A stretch of 49,775 nucleotides of DNA, taken from assembly GCA_937870845.1 (NCBI GenBank), contig CALMZR010000406.1, positions 1-49,775 on the forward strand. Reading direction: 5' to 3'. This DNA is from an uncultured Chloroflexota bacterium (lineage in GTDB: Bacteria; Chloroflexota; Chloroflexia; Thermomicrobiales; UBA6265). Below, one piece after another: positions 1-7,796 of the stretch (position 1 is the stretch's first letter; each line of letters begins with the position of its first letter). The position numbers were made by a program, and so were the translations under genes. The notes under the pieces are model-generated. The model searched no databases. It was not told the DNA's origin and was given only the letters and a program-made list of their open reading frames with translations.

Positions 1-9
1 GGGAGGTAG

Positions 10-23
10 GAGCGTATACGCTC
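10..23. repeat. 14-bp perfect palindrome upstream of trxA
   Basis: GAGCGTATACGCTC reads the same on both strands. It lies 130 bp before the trxA start at the left edge of the window. It could be an operator, or part of an element cut by the edge. There is nothing else to assign it by. Confidence 0.4.
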
Positions 24-152
24 AGTTGTCCCAGTTGTGACGCAGCGGCTGGGAGGGGCTGGGGGAATGGACCGGGAAGGTTATTCTCTGGACAGGTTGC
101 GTCGCCCATCCCAGGTGATTCAATAGCACCACACACCGCAAGGAACATCGTC

Positions 153-473
153 ATGGCCAAAGAATTCACCGACGCGAACTTCAAAACCGAAGTCCTGAGC
201 AGCGACAAGCCGGTCCTGGTCGACTTCTGGGCTCCTTGGTGCGGTCCGTGCAAGATGGTCGGCCCGGTGATCGAGAAACTTGCCGCCGACCTCGCGAGCA
301 CTGTCAAGATCGGCAAGCTCAATGTCGATGACAACCCTGCGGTCGCTCAGGAGTACGGGGTGATGAGCATCCCCACCATGATCCTGTTCAAGGGCGGCCG
401 GGTGGCGGCCAAGACCATGGGTTTCCAGCCCGAGCCCAAGCTGCGCGAGTTCATCACCAGCAACAGCAAGTAA
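153..473 (+). CDS. trxA: thioredoxin
   Basis: This is a small cytoplasmic dithiol-disulfide oxidoreductase of 106 residues, the usual thioredoxin length. The active site WCGPC is at about residues 29-33 inside the conserved stretch [12 protein letters not shown]. The cis-proline segment SIPTMILF follows near residue 73, and a G-F stretch comes before the last helix. Both active-site cysteines are encoded as cysteine, so this is not a selenoprotein despite selA and selB in the window. An AAGGA ribosome site lies about 8 nt before the ATG. It stands alone: the next gene, pilT-like, converges on it from the other strand. No reductase gene is nearby. Confidence 0.97.
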   Translation: MAKEFTDANFKTEVLSSDKPVLVDFWAPWCGPCKMVGPVIEKLAADLASTVKIGKLNVDDNPAVAQEYGVMSIPTMILFKGGRVAAKTMGFQPEPKLREFITSNSK

Positions 474-546
474 CCATCGTCCGCTTCAAGAAGGCGAGCT
501 GGGGCTCGCCTCTCCTGGCGAAGGCGTCGAGGCCACTGGCTGGCCT

Positions 547-1662
547 CTACTTCTTGGCTTCTTTGCCCATGGTTGAGAGGAGCGAGGTGGAGGAGCCGCG
601 TTGGATACCGCGGAAGAGCATCTCCATCTCGTCCGGATTGTCGGAGGTGGCTAGGGCGTCCTCGCGGCTGATCTGCTGCGTCTCGTAGAGCTTGAACAGC
701 GACTGGTTGAAGGTGATGCAGCCGAAGTGTTCGCTGTCGCGGATGGCGCTGTAGAGTTCAGGAGTGCGTCCCTCTTCAATCATCTGCTTGATGGTCGGTG
801 TGGCGATCATCACCTCCAAGCCGGGGCAACGGCCAGGCTTGCCGAGCTTGGGCACCAGACGCTGGCTGACCACCCCCTGCACCACCATCGACAGCTGCAT
901 GCGGATCAGGCTGTGCTGGTAGGGCGGGAAGAAATTGATGATGCGTTCCATGGTCTGCTGCGCGTTGATGGTATGCAACGTCGACAACACCAGATGCCCG
1001 GTTTCAGCCGCGTCGATCGCCGCCTGCACGGTCTCGGTATCGCGCATCTCTCCGATCAGGATGACGTCAGGCGCTTCACGCATGGCATTCTTGAGCGCGC
1101 TCTTGAAATCCCGGGTATCGATGCCGACCTCGCGCTGATTGATGAGGCAGCGCTCGTCGACGTAGGCGTACTCGATCGGATCCTCGATGGTGATGATGTG
1201 CCGGTTGGTGTTCCGGTTCATGTACTGGATGATCGAGGCCAGGGTGGTCGACTTGCCCGAGCCGGTGATGCCGGTGACCAGCACCATGCCGCGCCGCATC
1301 AGGGCGAGACGCTCGAAGGTGTCCTGGGGTAGGCCGAGATCCTTGAAGTCAGGGACGATATTCTGCACCAGACGCATGACGAAGCCGATGTTGCCGCGCT
1401 GCATGAAGACGTTGACGCGGAAGCGGCCGACGCCCTCGGATTCGTAAGCGCAGTCGACCTCGTGGTTCTTCTTGAAGATCTCGCGATTGTGGTCATCGAC
1501 GATCACCTTGAAGGCTTCATTGATGTCCTCCCGGGTCAGAATCGTGGTGCCCAGCTGGCGCACATTGCCATCGACGCGCACGCGCGGCGGGCTGTTGACC
1601 TTGAGAAACAGATCCGAGGCCTTGAGCTGGACCACCGCGCGCAGGATGTCGAGGACGTTCAT
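547..1662 (-). CDS. pilT: PilT/PilU-type retraction ATPase
   Basis: This is a cytoplasmic hexameric ATPase of the type II/IV secretion superfamily that powers pilus retraction. The 371-residue product has the Walker A motif GITGSGKST at residues 131-139, an Asp box (TIEDPIEY), the Walker B region ILIGEMRD and the His box TGHLVLSTLHT, all intact. The phrase MERIINFFP is PilU-like, while GEMRD and the His box are PilT-like, so the exact subgroup is unclear. The start at 1662 fits the family N-terminus (MNVLDILRAVVQLKASDLFL) and has GGAG 8 nt upstream. Open frame continues a further 33 codons upstream but looks non-coding. The start codon sits in a perfect 11-bp inverted repeat. No other pilus gene is in the window. 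Confidence 0.9.
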   Translation of the reverse strand: MNVLDILRAVVQLKASDLFLKVNSPPRVRVDGNVRQLGTTILTREDINEAFKVIVDDHNREIFKKNHEVDCAYESEGVGRFRVNVFMQRGNIGFVMRLVQNIVPDFKDLGLPQDTFERLALMRRGMVLVTGITGSGKSTTLASIIQYMNRNTNRHIITIEDPIEYAYVDERCLINQREVGIDTRDFKSALKNAMREAPDVILIGEMRDTETVQAAIDAAETGHLVLSTLHTINAQQTMERIINFFPPYQHSLIRMQLSMVVQGVVSQRLVPKLGKPGRCPGLEVMIATPTIKQMIEEGRTPELYSAIRDSEHFGCITFNQSLFKLYETQQISREDALATSDNPDEMEMLFRGIQRGSSTSLLSTMGKEAKK

Positions 1663-1715
1663 AACGCAGGCTCCGCCCGCAGGATGAAGCCATTGTCGGT
1701 CGCCGCCTGCGTTAT
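1661..1715 (-). promoter_or_regulatory. inverted repeat enclosing the pilT start codon
   Basis: On the transcript, ATAACGCAGGC (1715-1705) can pair perfectly with GCCTGCGTTAT (1671-1661). The second arm includes the first two bases of the pilT ATG and begins within or just after the GGAG ribosome site. An 11-bp stem here would hide the start codon. It could be an RNA translational switch or a dimeric operator. The pairing is directly visible; the function is inference. Confidence 0.45.
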
Positions 1716-1810
1716 TTGCTGTTGGTTTCGAAGGGCTGCGCCCCTCGTGCTCCTCTGGCACTCCCGCTCAACGGTTGTCTCGCAAGCGTGCGCATTAGTG
1801 GGCGGGAATG

Positions 1811-2452
1811 TCATCGGACGATTTCTCCAGGAGCCGGGACCAGCACCAGTAGCCGGTCTTCGAGTTCCCGCAGACCGTAGCCGCTGACGCCTGAGATGGC
1901 CAGCACTTCCTTGCCGATCAGCCGCCCCACCTCGTGGCACAGCGTCGCCATGTCCTCCACCGAATCGGCCTTGTTGAGCACGATGAGCTGGGCCTTTTCC
2001 GCCAGCAACGGGCTGAAGCGGGCCAGTTCGCGGTTGAGGATGGCGATGCGCTGGTGGATCGATGCGGCATCGCCGTCGCTGGCGCCGAGAACGGGCGCGG
2101 TAGTCGCCGAAGGCCAGGTGTCCGAGGCGGCCTCGGGCCAGAACCCGGCAGCGCCCATTTCCGATTCCGACACGGGCGACAGAGCCGGCTCTGTCGCGGG
2201 TGCGCTGGCCGCGGGGTTTTCCCAGCCGCTCTCTGCCGCTTCCGCGCTCGCCGCAGCCGTTGGCCAGCCTTCGTGATGGATGCTTTCGTCCGCCGCGGAC
2301 TGGCTCGCTCCCCAGGCGGGAGCGGGCTCGCTGGGGCGCGTGGCGTCAGCCTGAGAATCGAGCCCACCGTTTTCGACAAAGCGATATCCGCAGCTCGTGC
2401 AGAACTTGGCGCCGATGCGCGATTCCGAGCCGCAGTTGGGACACGTCTGCAT
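1811..2452 (-). CDS. zinc-ribbon protein with a C-terminal half-Obg GTPase segment
   Basis: The 213-residue product begins with a zinc ribbon, C4-x2-C7 and C18-x2-C21 (MQTCPNCGSES, FCTSCGYRF). A long linker rich in Ala, Pro, Ser and Glu follows (about 27-128). Residues 130-206 then look like the second half of an Obg/CgtA G domain: a helix of the 'RELARFSPLLAEK' type, the G4 motif LNKAD at 159-163, and a G5-like ISGVSGYGL ending in an amphipathic helix. The P-loop, G2 and G3 motifs and the Obg fold are absent, so it should not hydrolyse GTP alone. The start at 2452 is chosen because the zinc ribbon begins there. It lies 148 bp upstream of pilT on the same strand. Function is unknown; it may be a relic fusion or an adaptor. 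Confidence 0.75.
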   Translation of the reverse strand: MQTCPNCGSESRIGAKFCTSCGYRFVENGGLDSQADATRPSEPAPAWGASQSAADESIHHEGWPTAAASAEAAESGWENPAASAPATEPALSPVSESEMGAAGFWPEAASDTWPSATTAPVLGASDGDAASIHQRIAILNRELARFSPLLAEKAQLIVLNKADSVEDMATLCHEVGRLIGKEVLAISGVSGYGLRELEDRLLVLVPAPGEIVR

Positions 2453-2663
2453 GCATCCATCCTCGTTTTCGCGCATCCGACGCCGGGCGCGGCGCGGTCC
2501 CTGACGACATGGTACATCGGGAGCGCGCGGCTCAAGTGCCTCGACGCATGCCGCGGTGGGTCGCAAGCACGAGGCGATGCTGCGACACTGTGCGACTGCA
2601 ATCCGGCCAGGATCGTATCATTGCGCGCCGACGCATCCGAGGGGCGAGGAGGAGCACGCCAGC

Positions 2664-3557
2664 GTGAGCGACCTGTTGCAGGGTAAGACGCCGATCCGGG
2701 CGCGCCACATCCGGCCGGGGCAGGGGCAGTCCATCGAGGTCGAGGCCGGTCAGTTCCTGCAGATCGAGACCGTGCAGGGCAAGCAGGTCGCCGATTTCGT
2801 CGCATTTCGCCGCCAGGACACGGGTGAGTTCCTTTCGACGGCGGCGACGCGGTCGACGAATGCCAACATCGTGCCGCAGCTGGGGATGACGCTGTACTCG
2901 AACCGCCGGCAGCCGATGTTCGAGATCGTCGAAGACACGGTCGGCCGCCACGACATGCTCTATGCCTGCTGCGATCCGGTGCGTTACGAGATGCTGGGGG
3001 CGGAGCCCGGTCATGCCTCGTGCCGCGCGGCGCTGACCGAGGCGCTGGCGGAACACGGGATCGGATACGACCGCATCCCGGATCCGGTCAACTGGTTCAT
3101 GAACGTCTCCATCCAGCAGCGGGGAGAGCTGGAGATTCGCGAGCCGTTGGCCGAGGCGGGAGATTACGTGCTGCTGCGTGCGGTCGAAGATGCGATCGCG
3201 GCGGTCTCGGCCTGTCCGCAGGACATGGGGGCGACGAATGCCTCGAACCCGACCGACCTGGTCGTGCGCGTCTATCGCGACGCGCCGCTGCCGGGGGCGC
3301 CGGCGGTGCAGGCTGGGACGCTCGCTGACGAAGATCAGGCCGCGGCGTCGGCAGAGGGCTCCGAGGCGCCGGAGGACGCGTCTGTGACGGTGAAGGCGGC
3401 GACCATCGATGCAGCGCCCACGCCTTCGGCGGCCGCGGAGCCGCGGTCGGCGTCGGTGTCGAGCGGGGATGCCGCCGCGTATGGCCGCCCCGCCAAGCTC
3501 AGCGACACAGCGGAGGCGAGCGTCATTCGGGTCGAGAGGTCCGACGCCGGTCGCTGA
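2664..3557 (+). CDS. DUF1989 family (urea carboxylase-associated type) protein
   Basis: Residues 1-205 match the DUF1989 pattern known from urea carboxylase- and urea amidolyase-associated proteins. Visible stretches include IRPGQGQSIEVEAGQFLQI, GKQVADFVAF, the STAATRSTNANIVPQLG segment, DMLYACCDPVRY, and a C-terminal CPQDMGATNASNPTDL. The biochemical role of the family is not settled. Residues 206-297 form an Ala/Ser/Glu-rich low-complexity tail that I do not recognise as a domain. The GTG start at 2664 has GAGGAGGAG about 10 nt upstream. Open frame continues further upstream but is not conserved in character. The gene is divergent from the zinc-ribbon gene across 211 bp. No urea carboxylase or urease gene is in the window, so the link to urea is only by family. 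Confidence 0.8.
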   Translation: MSDLLQGKTPIRARHIRPGQGQSIEVEAGQFLQIETVQGKQVADFVAFRRQDTGEFLSTAATRSTNANIVPQLGMTLYSNRRQPMFEIVEDTVGRHDMLYACCDPVRYEMLGAEPGHASCRAALTEALAEHGIGYDRIPDPVNWFMNVSIQQRGELEIREPLAEAGDYVLLRAVEDAIAAVSACPQDMGATNASNPTDLVVRVYRDAPLPGAPAVQAGTLADEDQAAASAEGSEAPEDASVTVKAATIDAAPTPSAAAEPRSASVSSGDAAAYGRPAKLSDTAEASVIRVERSDAGR

Positions 3558-3591
3558 TCCCGCGGCTCGAATCAGCGAGGAAGGCAGGAAA

Positions 3592-3629
3592 GAAGCGCCG
3601 GCAACCGCGGCAGCGGTCATCGGCGCTTC
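3592..3629. terminator. stem-loop after the DUF1989 gene
   Basis: GAAGCGCCG (3592-3600) pairs with CGGCGCTTC (3621-3629), and inside it ACCGC pairs with GCGGT around a GGCA loop. It lies 35 bp past the DUF1989 stop. There is no long T run, so it would be a weak or Rho-assisted terminator. Confidence 0.45.
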
Positions 3630-3645
3630 TGGTTGAAGGTGGGCG

Positions 3646-3843
3646 GTGTTCGGCAAGCTGTCGCGCCCGGCCGTGACCCGGTGTGCGGCGGCAATCCACG
3701 GCGGATTGCCGGTGCGCGCGAACCTCGGCGGCGTCACGTTGGAGCGCGACGGCCGATCCGCCGCCCGCATCGCGGACCAGGTCCAGAGCGAGCCGACGTT
3801 CGCCCGGCAAGCCCGCGGGCCGGCCGGACGAGTTCCCGGGTGA
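3646..3843 (+). CDS. possible small protein of unknown function
   Basis: This is a 65-codon frame with a GTG start, AAGGTGGG about 7 nt before it, and almost every codon ending in G or C, as in the real genes around it. The product (starting VFGKLSRPAVTRCAAA) is basic, has no cysteine pairs or membrane helix, and matches nothing I know. It is the best coding candidate in the otherwise gene-poor stretch 3558-3967. The rest of that stretch holds the stem-loop at 3592 and nothing else I can assign. It may still be a chance frame. Confidence 0.25.
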   Translation: MFGKLSRPAVTRCAAAIHGGLPVRANLGGVTLERDGRSAARIADQVQSEPTFARQARGPAGRVPG

Positions 3844-3967
3844 ACGCCCCCCACGGGGTCAAGAGGAGAACCGCAGGCAGGGATGCGAGGCGGATTCCGT
3901 TCCCTGCCCCCATGGTCTGGGCCGCACCACCTCCGTACGTACACCCTACCGGACGCGGCGCGCGCCG

Positions 3968-4816
3968 TCAACTCCCGGCGGCGGTGGCGGGATCGGAGAT
4001 TCGCCAGAATCGTTCCGTAAGGGTTCCTTCACCTCCGTCTCGGGCGTATGCGGCCAATGCCTCGTCGATCTCCGCGCGCGACGTGCCGACGCCGACGTAG
4101 GCGCGGAAGACCGTTTCGAGCTGGGATGGGTATCGCATGATGGCGTCGATTTTCGCACCCCAGGTCGATTCGACCGGGATCCGGGCAACGGGGTCGAGCG
4201 GCGTCGATCGCGCGACGTCGGCGAGGCGCGAGTCGAAGGCGTTCGGCTTCAGCGCGTACGGGATGTCCTCGTAGAACCAGACGTCCCAACCGGCGGCGGC
4301 GAGGTCAGCGGCGGCGCGGAATACCGTCTGGTGGTCCACATGGCGGCCGACGCCGAGTGGGGCGTAGACGCGAGTCGCTGGGTCCGGGGCGCCCTGCAGC
4401 GCAAGCGAGGCGATGATTTCTCCAGGAAGGGTGGATTCCGCGGCGGCCGGCGTGCCGAAGAGGTCGTCGTCCGATAGGTACACGCTCCCTCGGTAGATGG
4501 CGTCGCGGAACGGGAGAACGTCGGTGACGGCGCCAAGCATCGCGGCGGCCGCGTGCTCTTCAGCTCGCCGGCTAGCGATGACGTCCGCCGCGTCGAGGCC
4601 CCAGGCGTCGTGCAACGAGCGGGCAAACGGCGTCAGCGGTTGGGCCGGGTCTGGTTCCGAACCGAAGACGACGAGTGATTCGGGCGAGGTTCCGTGGTCC
4701 GCAAGCAGCCTGACTGTACCTCCAGCCGAGAGAGGGACGTCGTCGTAGTGCGGCGAGAGAAAGAGGTGGCGGGTTGGGCGCGAGAGGGACGCGGGCAGCA
4801 GAGCCGCTGAGGTCAT
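3968..4816 (-). CDS. PIG-L family N-deacetylase
   Basis: This is a predicted zinc-dependent deacetylase of the LmbE/PIG-L fold, 282 residues. The family metal motif appears as SPHYDD at 21-26 (usual form PHxDD), and the third metal ligand region is GRHVDHQ at 157-163. Family members remove acetyl groups from N-acetylglucosamine-type sugars, as in mycothiol, bacillithiol and GPI precursors; the substrate here is unknown. An unrelated-strand MshA-like glycosyltransferase is at 14277-15611, which would fit a pathway of that kind but is 10 kb away. GGAGG lies 9 nt before the ATG. The gene starts 3 bp after the selB stop, so the two are almost certainly co-transcribed. No signal peptide is seen. 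Confidence 0.88.
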   Translation of the reverse strand: MTSAALLPASLSRPTRHLFLSPHYDDVPLSAGGTVRLLADHGTSPESLVVFGSEPDPAQPLTPFARSLHDAWGLDAADVIASRRAEEHAAAAMLGAVTDVLPFRDAIYRGSVYLSDDDLFGTPAAAESTLPGEIIASLALQGAPDPATRVYAPLGVGRHVDHQTVFRAAADLAAAGWDVWFYEDIPYALKPNAFDSRLADVARSTPLDPVARIPVESTWGAKIDAIMRYPSQLETVFRAYVGVGTSRAEIDEALAAYARDGGEGTLTERFWRISDPATAAGS

Positions 4817-4819
4817 GAC

Positions 4820-6808
4820 TCACGATCCTCCGGTTATTGGCATGCCAGGCTGGTCGGGGCGGCGAGGGCCGCGGACCCGATCGTCGCCGACGCGTCGCGT
4901 GTACTTCAGCCGATCGAGGTGTTCCAGCGCGGCCTGGGCGTACTTGCGGCTCGTGCCGAAGTGATCGCGGAACTGAGCCAAGGTCATCGCGCCGTTGGCA
5001 TCGATGTATGCCAGAGTCCCGGCGACCAGCTCGCGCCAGGCGTCCGGCGCGAAGTAGACGCCGTCGGCGATCTTTTCGACCTCGCCCAGGATCTCCAGCA
5101 CGGCGAGCGTCTCGGGGTCGAGATCGAACTCGTGCGGTCCCGGAGGGGAATATGGCTGCGATTGGGCCGCGGCGACGAAGGCGTCGGCCCGCGCACGCTT
5201 GGCTGGGGAGAGCGAGAGCCGAAACTCGGGGAGGCGCAACGTCGCGCCGTCGTCAACCAATGCTTTGGACGCGGCGGCCGTGGCGACCATGTCGTCGAAG
5301 AGCCGGGGAGTGAGGCTGCCCAAGCGGCTGCGTGCTTCCTCGCGGGCCATTCCTGGCCGGGCCGGTTGGGCGGAGTGGTAGGCGTGCAGGGCGTCGGTGA
5401 GACGTTGCAGCATCGAGCGCCAGAGACTGCTCGCCAGCACGAAGTTCGCGGGTGCGGGTGGTCGATCGTTGCCGCCAAGCACGACAACGTCGCCTTCGGC
5501 GATGAGCTGGGCGAGCGCCGCATCGATCTGACTTGGGTCCAAGCCCGGCGTCCGGGATGAGAGGTCGCGGATTTCGGCGGGTTGCTGCTCCAGCGCCTGG
5601 AGGACGATCTCGTCCGGCTCGCCGGCGGCGAGCGTCTCAAGGGCGGTGAGCGTTTCGGGGCGAAACCGCCGATGTCGGATCGGGTTCGGGTCAATCACCT
5701 CCCCGCCGCCGATCGTTTCGCTGGGAGATGGCCGGCGAATGATGAAGCGGTCGTGCTTCATGACCGCGATCGGCGCTCGGAAACGGATCTGGACCCAGGC
5801 TTCGTCGCCCGGCGCGATCGATTCCCGGTCGAGGAGCGTGACGCGCGCTGGGAACTCGGCGGCGCCGGTGAAAAAATCGACCTCGTCGTTCTGCTTCAGG
5901 GCGATCGGCGAATCGGGGAGGAGGCGCATTCGGGCGTCGAGCCGCTGGCTGGGCGTCATGAGTCGGGCTGGCGCCAAGACGTCGCCGCGGGCGATCTCTT
6001 CGACCGTGATCCCGGAGAGGTTGACGGCGGTGCGGCTTCCCGGCAAGGCGCGGCTCACCTTCTCCTGGTGACTCTGCAGACCGCGCACGCGGACGCGGCG
6101 GTCATGGGGAAAGAGCCGCAACTCGTCGCCAATGGCGATGCTCCCCCCGCTGAGCGTGCCGGTGACGACGGTGCCAAAGCCGGCGACGGAGAAGACGCGA
6201 TCGACCGGCAGGCGAGGCGCACCGGCGTCCGCGCGTCCAGGGGCGTCGGCAAGGACTTCCTGGAGTTGCCTCAGCAGTTCGGGAAGCCCCTCCCTGGTCA
6301 GGGCGGAGACTGCGATGATGGGCGCGGCGGCGAGGGAGGTCCCGGCGATGCGCTCGCGCACCTCCTCGCGCACCAGATCGAGCCAGTCGGGGTCGACAGC
6401 ATCGAGCTTGGTGAGGACGACGACGCCGCGATCGACGCCGAGCAGGTCGAGGATGGCCAAGTGCTCGGCGGTTTGCGGCATGGGGCCCTCGTCCGCGGCG
6501 ATCACGAGGAGGGCGGCATCGATGCCGCCGACGCCGGCCAGCATGTTCTTGATGAACCGCTCGTGCCCCGGAACGTCGACGACGCTGACGCGCTGGCCGC
6601 CGGGGAGGGTGAGCCAGGCGAAGCCGAGGTCGATGGTCATCGCCCGCGCCTTTTCTTCGGCCAGGCGGTCGGGATCGATGCCGGTCAGCGCCTTGACGAG
6701 GGTCGACTTGCCGTGGTCGACGTGGCCGGCGGTGCCGACGACGAACGGCTGGCTCGCCTCGGGCGCGGTGGCCGGCGCGTCCACGCCGGATGGTGTTAAT
6801 GGGCGCAC
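4820..6808 (-). CDS. selB: selenocysteine-specific elongation factor SelB
   Basis: SelB is the GTPase that carries Sec-tRNA(Sec) to a UGA codon next to a SECIS hairpin. The 662-residue product has G1 GHVDHGKST at 28-36, G3 DVPGHERF and G4 TKLD, then EF-Tu-like beta barrels and a long C-terminal winged-helix region that would bind SECIS RNA. The SelB-typical phrases MTIDLGFAWL, GVGGIDAALLVIAADEG and MPQTAEHL are present. The start is taken at a GTG (6808); the ribosome site is weak, and a second GTG lies 8 codons in. selA is 10 kb away on the other strand. No selD, tRNA-Sec or selenoprotein was found here. It probably belongs to the aroF-phzF unit upstream, with 86 bp between phzF and selB. 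Confidence 0.96.
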   Translation of the reverse strand: MRPLTPSGVDAPATAPEASQPFVVGTAGHVDHGKSTLVKALTGIDPDRLAEEKARAMTIDLGFAWLTLPGGQRVSVVDVPGHERFIKNMLAGVGGIDAALLVIAADEGPMPQTAEHLAILDLLGVDRGVVVLTKLDAVDPDWLDLVREEVRERIAGTSLAAAPIIAVSALTREGLPELLRQLQEVLADAPGRADAGAPRLPVDRVFSVAGFGTVVTGTLSGGSIAIGDELRLFPHDRRVRVRGLQSHQEKVSRALPGSRTAVNLSGITVEEIARGDVLAPARLMTPSQRLDARMRLLPDSPIALKQNDEVDFFTGAAEFPARVTLLDRESIAPGDEAWVQIRFRAPIAVMKHDRFIIRRPSPSETIGGGEVIDPNPIRHRRFRPETLTALETLAAGEPDEIVLQALEQQPAEIRDLSSRTPGLDPSQIDAALAQLIAEGDVVVLGGNDRPPAPANFVLASSLWRSMLQRLTDALHAYHSAQPARPGMAREEARSRLGSLTPRLFDDMVATAAASKALVDDGATLRLPEFRLSLSPAKRARADAFVAAAQSQPYSPPGPHEFDLDPETLAVLEILGEVEKIADGVYFAPDAWRELVAGTLAYIDANGAMTLAQFRDHFGTSRKYAQAALEHLDRLKYTRRVGDDRVRGPRRPDQPGMPITGGS

Positions 6809-6894
6809 GGAGCTAACGAGCGGCGCGATAAGGCAAGTGCATCATGCATGGGATGGTGGTTGACGGATGGCCTCGCGTCAAGGTTGGGGGGGAA

Positions 6895-7781
6895 TCATTC
6901 CGCTACGAAACTCCGCAGCAGGTCGCCATCGAACCAGCCTCCGCCGACGGGGACGGCAAACCCGCTGACTTCGATCTTCTCGATGCGCTCGTCGTTTCCA
7001 GAGACGCGCGCGAAGAGCGTGCTCGGCCGTCCGATTTCGGCGCCCTGCTCGATGCGGATCTCCTCCCCCCAGGGGATCAACCCATGACGCGTTAGATGCA
7101 GCGCCAGCGGCCCGGCGGCAGAGCCGGTGGCCGCATCTTCCGGGACGCCATCAGCGGGAGCGAACATGCGCGTCTTCCACGCCGATCCCTGCCCAGCAGA
7201 CACGTTGAATCCGATGATGCGCGCTCCGATTTCCCGAGCGAGCGTCGCCAGGGCGCCAAGATCCGGTTGCAGCGAGGCGACGTCGCCCGGATGGTCGAGG
7301 ACGACGTAGACATGGGGAATACCGTTGTCGTACGTCGTGATCGGGAGGAGCGAAGCATCCACCCGGAGCGCACTCAGCAACTGGTCCGCATGGCGATAGG
7401 GCTCGGATGTCGGCAACGGCTGCTCCATCGTGCCCCTGGCGGCAGGCCCACGAGGCGACTCGACGCGCACGGGATGGGGCCGCGGCCGCTCTCGAGCACG
7501 ACGCGATCCTTGCCAAGAGATTCCGCGACGACCGTCGCCGTGCCCAGCGTCGGGTGGCCGGCGAACGGGATCTCGTTCTCGGGCGTGAAGATACGCATCC
7601 GGGCATTCCCGCCGTCGCGTGCGGGGTACCGAAACACCGTCTCCGCGAAGCCGCTCTCCTTGGCCAGGGGTTGCACCATCGCCTCCGGGATGGCGGCGCC
7701 ATCCTGAAAGACGGCGAGTTGGTTGCACGCCAGCGGACGGTTCGTAAAGACATCGACGATCAGATAGTCCCAGCGGACCAC
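6895..7781 (-). pseudogene. PhzF-family isomerase gene with a one-base frameshift
   Basis: Two overlapping frames together make one complete PhzF-like protein of about 295 residues. The first frame, from GTG 7781, gives VDVFTNRPLACNQLAVF, the catalytic-Glu segment ESGFAETVF (E47) and ENEIPFAGHPTLGTA. It loses the family pattern at about 7470. The second frame resumes at VRVESPRGPAARGTMEQPLP and ends with DAATGSAAGPLALHL and the usual C-terminus. Adding one G to the CCCGTGCG stretch at 7466-7473 restores a single frame. It is either a young pseudogene or a base-calling error. Family members are epimerase-fold isomerases, including phenazine PhzF. AGGAGA lies 8 nt before the GTG, and only 15 bp separate it from the DAHP synthase stop, so the two form an operon. 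Confidence 0.85.
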
Positions 7782-7796
7782 GGTTCGGTTCTCCTG

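Noticed and set aside
153-473. Thioredoxin as a selenoprotein, given selA and selB
   Set aside because: Both active-site codons are TGC (Cys) and no in-frame TGA occurs before the stop.
547-1761. A longer PilT-like protein starting at 1761
   Set aside because: The extra 33 residues look non-coding and pass through the inverted repeat; the family start and an SD fit 1662.
1-3560. The left end as a chimeric join from another genome
   Set aside because: trxA, pilT and the Obg-like piece look somewhat unlike the rest, but base composition is similar and no junction can be pointed to. Coverage data would be needed.
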